Below are positions 11,910-23,954 of a stretch of 64,000 bases of DNA, piece after piece. A model generated the notes under the pieces. That model saw only the letters and a list, made by a program, of their open reading frames with translations. It searched no databases and was not told where the DNA came from. The position numbers and the translations under genes are program-made. The stretch comes from Agroathelia rolfsii (taxonomy: Eukaryota > Basidiomycota > Agaricomycetes > Amylocorticiales > Amylocorticiaceae): the NCBI GenBank assembly GCA_018343915.1, contig JABRWF010000005.1:159001-223000 (forward strand). Direction: 5' to 3'. Positions within the stretch are counted from its first letter, which is position 1. Each line of letters starts with the position of its first letter.

Positions 11910-12512
11910 GAATGAATGGATATTCTAAAGTGCAAAAAAGAGGACATGGATAGATGGTCAGTACTTGTAAGAAGGAAATGGACTGGACAAGAGAGGCTAT
12001 AGACGTCATAACGAGGAGGGATTGGCGGCATACCAGATTGAGGTGACCAGATTCGACTCGGGTTCTGGCAAACACAGATGAGATCTGGCAACCGCGATGT
12101 TTCCGCTGCAACCGAAGCCCGGAGATGAACACTCTCTGCCTCACCTACGCGGGTCACTCAGCGGTGCTGGGGGCAAAAAAGACGATGTGGGCGACTGTTC
12201 CACCTCTGCTGTTCAAGGCTCACGACGTGGTCGAGGAGGACCGACTGCAGAACGGCTGACTGGCTGGCTTCAACTGGGGCGACTCGTTCTCAGGCTCTGC
12301 CTCGTCGCTCTTCCAATTCTCATCTGATCCGAGATGCCGCACCTCGGCCCGTCCCATATCTCAGATCCTCATCATCACGTAATCTCTTGCGACTTCTCCC
12401 GGTTACCCCGGTCCCGAGTCCACTCTCCGTACCGGTCACATCCACAAAATGTAATGTAAATAAACTCCATAAGAAAAGAAACCATATAAATATCTCCTAG
12501 TAATAAGTACCA
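11910..12512. promoter_or_regulatory. Upstream region of the GATA factor gene
   Basis: About 600 bp between the GATA factor start and the stop of the next minus-strand gene. Reading frames here overlap the GATA N-terminus in other frames and look like shadows. A leader intron or upstream ORFs are possible but cannot be decided by eye. Confidence 0.4.
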
Positions 12513-14502
12513 TCATCCAGGCGGGTGCTGTGTCCCTCCTCCTTGTATACCCCCGCCTCCGTGTCGTTCTTTCCCAGTCTTGGAGTTGCCAGATGCCTCC
12601 GCAGATAATGGTTTCCGCTCATCCTCGGATCCATCGTAGTCCTCGTTAGTGTTATCAGGAATCTTGGCTATGCTACTAGCCTGGGCACCAGACCTGGCCC
12701 TGTTTATGGCTCGTCGTCGTCGCTGTAAGATCTTCTTCCTAGCACGCAGTGCACGGCGCAGATTCAGCTCCTCACCATAGAACAAGTCGTACTCGCAAAA
12801 GGGACAAATCCACTCCTCTTCGGGATTGCTCAGCGTCGAGGCAGACATCTTCTTCCGTCGGGGTTCGGTAGTCAAAAACCGCAACGGAGGTGGGCTCAGA
12901 TAGTTGGTCGTTAGAGAGTGATTAGGGGGAGAGTTTGAGTGGGGCAGCCGTGATGGCACGTAGTTCTTGAGATGATGTGGATTAGATGCATTCGCCAATG
13001 CAGACCTTTTCTTCTTCTTTGAGCCACGGCTTTTCATACCAGGCGAACCAAAGGGCTCCGGTGACACAGTGAGTTGACTACTGCCCAGTGCGTTGGTTTG
13101 GTCGCGAACCACACGTTTCGTACGGGGCTTGTTCGCTGGACTGGGTGTGTTGGGCGTGGGCGATTTATCAATCGAGGTAGTCTTATGCGTAGAGCTAGTC
13201 TGTCGAGCAATTTCTGCTTCAAAGCGGAGGCGGAGCGCGGCAACTTCCTCTTTGGTAGCGATGAGACGATCAGAAGCTAAGGGACATCAATAATGGTGAG
13301 AAAATAAGATTAAGAAAATTCATTTCCTTACTGGGGCTTGGAAATGTGAACGTAAAGTCACTCTGTGGAAATATAGCCACATAGGATGGGGGCACAGAAT
13401 CTGGTGCCAGCGGGTATTTGCGAGATGCTTGGAAGATACGGGATGAACGCGGACCCTGTCGACGGGAAAGACGAACGCTCATTGGAACGGAGTTCTTAAG
13501 GCCTTTACTAGCCCCCGCCGTACCAGGAGACGAATAGCTTGCCAGTATAGCCTGATCTAATGCAAATGTATCGCGATGTGCGAGAACACCGAGCACAGCA
13601 GCCAGCTGTCGTTTTCGGTTTTTGAGCATTTCCTTGTGCTGTAACCCAGCCAACGTCGCTCGCGGTATCCTTCTCCGCCTATTGAGGGTGGACATAGACC
13701 CCCACACAGATGAGCCGATGAAATCGTATTCGCCCATAGGAAGGGTGCCCAGGTCGTTGTCCCTGAACAAGTCTCCCCCACGCCCGCCGTTGGGCGACTC
13801 AATAGTATCACCAGTGCGGGATAATGCAGCAGCATTCACAGGTACCTTCCTCTTCTTCGTCTTGCCCGTCTGTTGCAGATGATCTGCATAATCGCCATTG
13901 GGCCGTACTTCGTCCTCTCTCCTCAAAATACTACTACTTCCCACCGGCCGATCTTGGTAAGCTGATAGAGACGGAGAGAATGAGGACATCAGCGACGCCT
14001 GCAAACTCTCGGGCAGATGCAAGTCGGCAAGATTGAACGATGCCAAACCGAGGTCGGTGGGATCAAGCAGGGACCCATCCCCTCCGAGCTCGGTGCGAAA
14101 GAGCTCCTGCATACCGCCCAAGATGGGCAGGTAGTACTGCTGGAGAGCCATTTGGGCAGAAAGACTGCTGGCATGCGATAGAATGTCATCTGTAGATCCT
14201 AGTGGTGTTGACATTGTCACGCTGGTCATGCTACTGAGCGGTAGCGGCGGTATGGCTGGGAGATGGATGTCAGTGTCAGTGGACACGGCAACAGGGGCGG
14301 CGTCTTGCACCGCTGGCACGCAGTCCTGGCCAGAGACGGACATGTTGGCAAGTGTATCGCTCAGATGCAGTTGCTGGATGGCCTCTTCACGACGCACGTT
14401 CATGGTGTGACGGCGCTTAGGGAGAGGCTTAACCCTCCGCAGGGCGGGGATGGGCAAATCGGTGCTGCCAAAGACGGGCGATTGGCCTCGGTACGACGCC
14501 AT
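12513..14502 (-). CDS. Conserved-looking protein with a CPFC motif, function unknown
   Basis: Not recognised. Two exons (intron 13277-13331) give 644 residues in frame from the ATG at 14502. The first exon encodes a Ser/Pro-rich region with short ordered patches such as SHASSLSAQMALQQYYLPIL and ending PPSYVAIFPQSDFTFTFPSP. The second begins with a predicted helix (RLIATKEEVAALRLRFEAEI). It then has basic disordered sequence and a compact block EEEWICPFCEYDLFYGEEL followed by an Arg/Lys-rich helix (RRALRARKKILQRRRRA). The CPFC pair could contribute to a metal site, but no second pair is present nearby. The basic helix and low complexity suggest a nuclear protein; that is inference. The C-terminus is a Gly-rich tail. 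Confidence 0.75.
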
Positions 14503-15295
14503 GCAGCTTTACGGGCGTCGTGGGCGCTGAGAAGTGTGCAAGGGGGCAAGAAACAGTAAATGACGCCGGGTTTGCTGACGTGGACCAGGGGATAATACTA
14601 ACAGCTCTGTGAATGTCCCTTATGGCGCAGTGCTCCCTTGGCCGCCAAACACTGCCGTCGCCCTATTCTTCCTGAATCTCCAAGTCCATCACCAACAACG
14701 ATGCCTGATCGGATATACACACACTCAAGCAGGAAAAAGTTAATCATATACATGTATACGGGGCCTAGGATACAAGATAAAGAGGATAGTAATCAAGTAT
14801 GGTGCGATGCTCTAGTGGATTGAAAAAAGAGTAATGTCTCGTAAATAATGCTAAGTATTGCCTGAATTAGGTTGAGTCCGACTGCGCGTCGCAACAAATA
14901 GAATGGGTATCGCGAAACGAAATCGAAAACAGAAATCAATCTACCTACACAAACCGTCATTAACGTCTAAGCATACAAGAAGAGCACAAGCAGCTTCTGC
15001 CCGTGCCAAGTAGTAGCAGCGAGATGAAAATAAGATAGGCCTTATGATTATCGGGTCGGCAACATGAGTAAAAGAGAAACGAGACAGGAATGAGACAGAA
15101 CCATGGAGAGAGAAGTCCTAGAGCAGCGCAGGGAAGGTGGGCGACAGATATATGGGCTTTTATAATGTCGAGTTCCTAGGCAAAAGCCGCGAAAAGAGAA
15201 TAAGCGGTTTGGCATGATTTCATGAAAGGCGAGGACGAGTGAATGTCAAACGACTGATAGATAGACTGCGTGCATGATGCCTTGGTAGTTGCGAT
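14503..15295. other. Intergenic, 3' of DED1
   Basis: About 790 bp between two minus-strand genes. It should contain the DED1 3' untranslated region and the promoter of the CPFC-motif gene. It is A-rich in the middle, and no credible coding exon is seen. Confidence 0.45.
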
Positions 15296-17437
<2,142 letters not shown>

Positions 17438-17834
17438 ATTATACGTGTAAAGTAGAAAACAAAGATTTTTTTAGTGACAAGTGCTGATTTGAAGAGAGTT
17501 TTTGTCTAGTTCCAAGTCGAGGTGGTGGTCGTTGGTGGAGACGAGTCGGGAGTCCAAATTTTTCGAGCTCTGCCTCGGAGCGGCTCGCTGCACGTGCCAC
17601 AAGACTCCACATCAAGTGTACGCATTAAAGTATATTCTTAGTAAATTTTACAAAGTCAAATACAGACTACATTAACTATTATACACATAATACATGTATC
17701 ACCTCCCCCTATGCCACCACACTCCACACTTCCCTTATTGTCTGAATCTACCCCCTAGTCATTTACACCGTAGTTTGTCTTCAGTACATGATGCGGTATA
17801 CAAACGTATTAAAAAAAAAACATGTATCACGTTA
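17438..17834. promoter_or_regulatory. DED1 upstream region
   Basis: About 400 bp between the DED1 start and the stop of the FAD oxidoreductase gene on the same strand. It should include the DED1 promoter. A run of ten A lies at 17811-17820. Nothing coding is seen. Confidence 0.45.
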
Positions 17835-20164
17835 TCATCCCCGGTGGCCACCCCTCCGGTACCATGTCCTATGGCACAGCAGCAAATACAGTCTAAAACA
17901 CAGCAGCGCAAACCCATCATTCTCCAGCTCCTCAGGATACTGCAAGGCCAATCAATCATCACCAGTCAGTACGCAATCAGAGAATCAAACCTGTGGAGTA
18001 AAGGTACATACAGTTGCGCCAAGCTTGTATGCTGCTGCCATGCCCGAGATGACGGCGAGCTCGTGCGCATTCACCAGAGTCCACGATGCTGCAAAGTATG
18101 TCGAGCGTGCACCGTTGAGGAGCCAAAGCCAGGGAACGACAAAGAGATAGTGCGTCCAGGAGTGGCATAGTTGGTGCCACCAATCGATGCGGACTGTCAT
18201 CAAAAGACTCTCGTTCATCATGATCGCCATGCTCATTGGAACTGCTGCTTACTGATTTTATCTCGGTTAATTTCGTTCATTGACCATGTACCCTCATCCT
18301 CTTTGTTGAGGAAGATAGTCTGCAGAAATTTGAAAACGTGTCTTTGGCATGTCTAGCATGGACTGACCTGAAAAACGTGGTCTTCAAGAGGCTTGTCCTG
18401 AATTAATACATAATGAGCACCGCATTTGATGTGATGCCAGAGAGAATGCATACCAACCTGACACAGTTGATATTGGAAGGCGGAGCAATCAAAACACATT
18501 TCCAATTTGCGTGCATCTTGAGGAACTTGTTTGATATAGTACATACTGCATTAAAAATATTCAGCATGAATGAAGTATTTTCACAAGATCAAGACCCACG
18601 GATTGAATCCCTCCCTTCCTTTCTCCACCCGATCCGAATCATCTCGACCATTCAGATTTGTTACAGCCAAAGACTCATCGAATTTTGGCGTATACCACTT
18701 GCGTATGTATTCAACATCCTGTTTATGCACGTCAGACGAGATATCTTCAAATTGACTATCCAGATGGCATACACTGTGCGTCACTGTCACATCATCGCTC
18801 CATTTGGTGCTGCCAAGCACAAATCGGTCAATCCACCGCGCAGTCTTACCCAAGAGTCTCTTAGCGGTGTCCGCAAGCACACACAATACAATCTCATCAA
18901 ATTCTTCTATAGTCTCTGGCAAATCCTGATCGGCTCCTTCTGGGTTATGATGGTCAGGCTGGGCACGGCGACCTCTCCAAGCCACCTTGACGTTCCCTTT
19001 CTTGCGGGATAGAACGGCAGTGACCTCCGTATTCAATCGTACCTATGTATACCCAAAAGGTAAGGATGAGGTCCAGTGAGAAGAATAATCACATTACATG
19101 AATACCACGTGATTCGAGGGCATGTTGCCAGGTGGTGTAAAATTTGGTCGCTTCAGGGAAAACGACCATAGGCGGGAGGTTGCTACTGAGGCTCTTTTCA
19201 TCAACGGGATACCCTGGCAAAATGAGTGGTTTAAACGATTAAAAGCCAAGTATAAATACAATCAACTTACACATCCCATATGTAGGGGATGTATATAATC
19301 TCTCCATCATGATTGTAGGTAGATTAGGCGTCGCATTTCCAGTGCCTATCAAAACAAGGTTAATGAGACCGTAACAATCGTAAGGGTTCATGAGATAAGT
19401 TCACCAAGGAACAATGCAAGACTGGGATAGATCATGTAGTTGATGAACCTTTGATCATGCCCACATAAGTGGGTTTCAAGAGCAAATTCCAATCAAGTCA
19501 CTCACTCGTTGGAAAAGAAAAACATTTTCAAGGAAGCTTTAATAGGTATCAAAGCAAAAAAGACCTCGAGAGCACGCATGATGCGAAGAGCCATTTTGAA
19601 ACGTTTGATTTCGCTGCCGTGCTTTTCAACGAGCTTGGTCGGGAATACATTGGTCCAGAACTTTAAAGGGAAAACACATGGTCATTAAGTAAATATCAAG
19701 TGCTCGTAAGTGTACGCTATAAATTACTCACGTATTCATCTTTTCCAAACGAGACCTGAAGGTCAACACTAGAAAGAAACAATTATTTTCAATGGTGAAC
19801 CTGAATTACGCAGATCAACAATTGATAATCCCGTACGGCTTTGCTTCGAATCCATTACGCTTGAACATATCAAAAGTATGGCGATAAATGTAGGAGCCAC
19901 TGCATGAACCGCGTTCATTCTTTTTTCACCTACAGGAAAGCTATAGGAAACAACTGACCCTTGAACACCCTGGTTCATCCATGGTGCTCCAAATTTCTTT
20001 TCGTCGATGTCGATGCTGAAGGCCTGACCGCCGCAGTAATCCTGTGATTCCATGACAGTTACGTCAAATCTATCAGGATGGTGGGAGAGCTGCTCTGCGC
20101 ATGCCATGCCAGCAGCACCAGCACCGACGATGAGGATGCGTTTCTTAGATTGGGGAGTCGACAT
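17835..20164 (-). CDS. FAD-dependent oxidoreductase (amine-oxidase-like fold)
   Basis: The N-terminus has a dinucleotide-binding motif (KRILIVGAGAAGMACAEQL), an acidic residue closing the second strand (VTVMES) and YCGGQAFSI, all expected for an FAD/NAD(P)-binding Rossmann protein of the amine-oxidase type. The chain continues over about eleven exons: SYIYRHTFDMFKRNGFEA, DLQVSFGKDEY, FWTNVFPTKLVEKHGSEIK, LYTSPTYGMWYPVDE, then VTVTHS joined to DVEYIRKWY, LAVTNLNGRDDSDRV, KLEMCFDCSAFQYQL and WWHQLCHSWTHYLFVVPWLW. Near the end, NAHELAVISGMAAAYKLGA is the usual closing FAD contact of such enzymes. Estimated length is about 580 residues. The substrate is unknown. The alternative of a monoamine or polyamine oxidase proper is not supported by specific residues. 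Confidence 0.82.
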
Positions 20165-20514
20165 GAGTGGCTATGTAGAGGAAGAGAGGCGGTACACTAG
20201 TCGATACGAATGGGCATTGCTTATGAGCATCGTTTATTATGAACAGCTGCTAACGGCGATCCATCGACAGATCGTCTGCAATGACCAAAACATATCTGCA
20301 ATGATGTCATCTCGGCAGCACGTGATTGTTAAATCGCAACTTGTATTTAACCAAAAAAATCCATGTTGTTAATGTACCAGTACATAAGTGAGCTTTTAGA
20401 GCTATGCGAAAAGTGAAAGAAGACATGAAAAATCCTCCCTAAGTCCTTTGTCCACAAATACATATAATATAACATAAAGAGTACACTCCCTGTCATAGTC
20501 GAACATGAAATTCG
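20165..20514. promoter_or_regulatory. Upstream region of the FAD oxidoreductase
   Basis: 350 bp between the FAD oxidoreductase start and the stop of the next minus-strand gene, containing that promoter. No gene is visible. Confidence 0.45.
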
Positions 20515-21498
20515 TCAAGAGACAACTCTTCGCTTCAAGGTGTCGCGCACTCGGTACACCCTGGTATCAAGTTTATCCACGGAAGTCTTCATCCCAGCAG
20601 GTATAGATCGAGCGTCCTTGGAGATGGTCTCCTGTTTCGAGCCTGTATGTTCAGATGAAGAGTCGAATTTTACTCTTGGACAAGTTTTGTTTTTGTTTTC
20701 CAGGGGATCGACAGCTCCCACGTGTTCCTGTGGATTTGGGTCTATAGCTCCAAAGTCAAATCGAGCTTGGGTCCCATTGCATGTCCGTTCGATAGGCGAT
20801 AGTTCCGACTCGCTGGAATTAGTTACCGGCTTTTCGCGATCCATACAGCGTCGCTTCGACAAGTGCGAGTCCGTCTTAACACCCGCAACATGTGGTCGCT
20901 TCGTGGTGCGTGGTCCAAGGTCACAGAAGGATCGGCTTCGCGCGCGGGCGGTGGGGGGTATCGATGCATGTTTAACATTGTGTAAAGATCCGGACCGGGT
21001 TCTGGTCACGATGACGGACTGGGAACGTTGCCTTGATCCCTTCTTCACCTCGCTGGCTGCTTCAGTGTCGGCAGAGACAACAGGGGAGTCGGGTGTCTCA
21101 GAGAGCGGTTTGAACTGGACGCGGGAGCTGACAAGGGTGTTCTGCACCTTCGCCATCCATTCCTCGAGGCCGTACAGCTTATGAATCATAAGCTTGAAGG
21201 TGAATGGATGATTGGTTTTGGGAACGAAGGCAGGACACTGTGTATTATCCGATGGAGGTGGCGTAGGATTACGGGTAGAAGCGTCGCAAGGGGGAGGAGT
21301 TGGTGGGAGGTTATTGTCATGACGTTCATCGTCGGCACTATCATCTGCAACAGATTCAGAAGAAGATTCAGAACTATCTTCATCTGCGTCTTCGGCCTCG
21401 GGAGAGTCGTTGGAAACCTTTCCGCGGGCTACAAGACTCTCAAAAAAGTTGAAAAGTCGAGTGAATTCTGCGCTCTGGGTGTAAGTGCCTGAGCCCAT
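20515..21498 (-). CDS. Acidic/Ser-rich protein, unrecognised, single exon
   Basis: Unlike its neighbours this gene needs no intron: one frame of 327 residues from the ATG at 21498 (MGSGTYTQSAEF). The N-terminal third is acidic and Ser-rich, followed by Pro/Thr-rich sequence. A short ordered block (NHPFTFKLMIHKLYGLEEWM, then AKVQNTLVSSRVQFKPL) lies near residues 85-130. The rest is Arg/Ser-rich and disordered with basic clusters (SKRRCMDREK). I do not recognise it. The FTFKLMIHKLYGLEEW block is the only part likely to be conserved and is the place to start a search. The basic C-terminal half would fit a nuclear protein, which is inference. It is divergent from the coiled-coil gene at 21986. 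Confidence 0.7.
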   Translation of the reverse strand: MGSGTYTQSAEFTRLFNFFESLVARGKVSNDSPEAEDADEDSSESSSESVADDSADDERHDNNLPPTPPPCDASTRNPTPPPSDNTQCPAFVPKTNHPFTFKLMIHKLYGLEEWMAKVQNTLVSSRVQFKPLSETPDSPVVSADTEAASEVKKGSRQRSQSVIVTRTRSGSLHNVKHASIPPTARARSRSFCDLGPRTTKRPHVAGVKTDSHLSKRRCMDREKPVTNSSESELSPIERTCNGTQARFDFGAIDPNPQEHVGAVDPLENKNKTCPRVKFDSSSEHTGSKQETISKDARSIPAGMKTSVDKLDTRVYRVRDTLKRRVVS

Positions 21499-21985
21499 AG
21501 TTGTACAAAGGAGAAGGATTGTTGCCACTGGCTAACGGCGAATATCTGTCTGTTTGAGAAGGGTTTATATAGCAGGGAAAGCTTGTCCTGTGCTCGCAGT
21601 CATACGGGGGCAATGGTGGAAGTGGTTCGACAATGGCATCACAACTGCAAGCGCTTAGCTATGCTGGACAACCATATAGGGAAGTGAAAAAATTATCAAA
21701 TTATATGCTGAGAAATGATGGGAAAGTGGTTCTATGGCCTGATATGGGCATCAGCGCTGCATCAGCGCGCGGATAACAACGAAGAAGCGACGGTAGGCGC
21801 TGAACATGGCGGGATGAGAACAGCGACACAAATCACTCGGAAGCATTTCCCGACTTATTTCCGGCCCGGTCTTCTTCCGAGTCCCTTCACTCCAGCTTCT
21901 CCTCTTCCAAGTTCCTGCAGCTTTTCCAGTCCCAGTCTGCCGCCACGGTCATCTTTTTAATAGGCAGCATACAGCAAATATAGGC
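21499..21985. promoter_or_regulatory. Divergent promoter of two unrecognised genes
   Basis: 487 bp between the start codons of the acidic/Ser-rich gene and the coiled-coil gene. The right half is rich in pyrimidine tracts (about 21865-21945). No specific site is claimed. Confidence 0.45.
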
Positions 21986-23820
21986 ATGGAAGCTGCAGAA
22001 AACACGATTGATGCTAGTAACCAATCCGTCACCTTGCCAACTTCATCTGCGCCTCTCTGGTCCCATCTTATTTCCCGCGCAACCAAACCACAGAGTTTGA
22101 AGACTACCACTCTAGATACGGCGCAGGCACCCATTGCTCCTGTAGACAAAATTGGAACATCAACTCGTCTCCTTCTGCATGACACTCAACTTCAGCTAGA
22201 AAAGTTCTCCAAAAGAACAGACGCACTCCACGACTCTATCGCATCTAGTCGACAAGAACTACAGGATGTATGCGCGCTATCCAGGGAATCAACTCATGCG
22301 ATTGAGAATACCATGACAGGGTTAGGTAAGCCCATCGATGTCTATTACCCACTTTTAATCGGATATATGCGCACAAAAAACCATTTACTCAGCTGTCACC
22401 GTGCCTCTAGTGAACCGCTGCCAGGTACAATTGGAGAGGAAACTGGGCGAGCCAGCTCAAGAACATACTCTAGAATCCGTGCGGGCCTCACAATCCAGTA
22501 TCGAGACAAGTACACACGAGCTTAGTCGTCGTATTGATATCCTTCAGATGGTAATCTATTCTTTATTTACTGCTCCATTGGGATTTTACGAGAATATTCC
22601 ATTCCTAGTCTAGCCAAACGCATTCACAAGCTCTTCAGTCAATACAAGATCTATTGAACCAGATACTTACAGTTGTCTGTCCACTTGTTCCACTCGTTCA
22701 GGCCCTTCCAGAGCGCATAGATCATGTCAAGATGTCTGTCGAAGCTCACACGAAGGAGAATATCGAGTCTAGGAAGGCTGATAGCAAGCCTTGTCAATGC
22801 CATCGTCGAAACCGGTCTTCAAGCCCCATATCTACTAGTCACTCATTCTTAAATAGTGCCGGAAGGGAGATCCCTACCTCTGAAAACGTACTCTCGAGCC
22901 CTCTAACGAGAAAAGTGCTTCAAATTGATACAGAGAAAGAGGCTACACTCTCAAAGATTGGCGTCCATCATACTGCTACAAATACTCCAAGGAAACTATC
23001 TCTCTGTATATCTCCAGCTCGCTCGCGACTTGGTAACTCCAATTCTACATCATCTCGGCGACGTCATAGCCCCTCCAAGAGCTCTTCCCGTACACACCCA
23101 TATCGGCCACTCTTGACAGAAACTCCTACGCGTACATCTAGAACTCAGTATCAGAACTCGCTTACTTCTGTTGCCAAAAACTTTCACAAATTAGCGGCAT
23201 CCATCGAGTCACCTGAAATACCTCTCATGAAAGCTATGCACGATGGGGATACTCTTTCGAGAAGTATGACCTGCACTCATGGGAATACAGCTATTTGCAG
23301 AGATCATGTCATGGCCATAGACACTAGCGGTCATGACTTCGTGGCTCAGCATTGTTCATCCAACCAAAACTCAAATCAAATGTCTAATGCCTACATCTCA
23401 AGGGCTAACACTCACATGACGCCCATACTTTCAGCGAACAGGACGCCGTCGACATTTTCAAGCCACGGCCCGATGCCTATTCTACTCTCTAATAGCATAC
23501 GTGGTATAGAATTCTGTCATCCAACGATAGTCTAGTGGTCTCAACGGCTTGAATTAGGTACTAAACATATTGCCGCTACTCGCCCATCAACACCGCTCGC
23601 CCCGTCCAATACAAATTCAATGTTTCCCGCTAGCTATCCCCCGCCTCCTGACAAGCCCCTTACCTTACGTCAGCTACGGGCAACATCTACGGTTGGTAAT
23701 CTTTCTGCACTTTGTTGGAAAGGTCATAGCCAACAACTCAACCTCCTGTTGCATTAGTTTGATCAAGGCAAGCGATTTATACCTCTCGATGATGAAGATG
23801 GAGATGAAGGCGAAGGCTAG
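21986..23820 (+). CDS. Coiled-coil protein, unrecognised
   Basis: Five exons (introns 22326-22392, 22551-22608, 23501-23557, 23692-23757) keep frame and give 528 residues. After a short low-complexity start there is KIGTSTRLLLHDTQLQLEKF, then helical sequence with heptad-like spacing (ELQDVCALSRESTHAIE, VRASQSSIETSTHELSRRI, LQSIQDLLNQILTVV), so a coiled coil over about residues 55-230. The second half is Ser/Thr/Arg/His-rich with SP and TP sites. The end is acidic (RFIPLDDEDGDEGEG). I do not recognise the family. The layout (N-terminal coiled coil, long disordered SP/TP-rich tail) recalls chromosome-axis or meiotic Mer2-type proteins, but that is only an analogy. The 23501 intron removes an in-frame TAG. 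Confidence 0.65.
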
Positions 23821-23954
23821 GAGATATATGCTGTTGCGAGTGTTACAGATTATCAATAATACTTTAAGTACATGTAACAAATGTCCGGGATGATGATTCG
23901 TGTTTTGGAGTGACATATGCATGACGGAAAACGGATATTGTTGATCAAGGGCTA
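23821..23954. terminator. Short convergent 3' intergenic region
   Basis: Only 134 bp separate the stop codons of the coiled-coil gene and the Doa10 gene, so their 3' untranslated regions probably overlap as antisense transcripts. Confidence 0.4.

Noticed and set aside
11369..12157. A 262-codon minus-strand frame overlapping the GATA factor N-terminus
   Set aside because: It lies in another phase of a strongly biased Pro/His-rich exon and has the same skew; it is a shadow of the real frame.
18155..18230. A tRNA A-box-like sequence (TGGCATAGTTGG)
   Set aside because: It lies inside coding exons of the FAD oxidoreductase and has no properly spaced B box.
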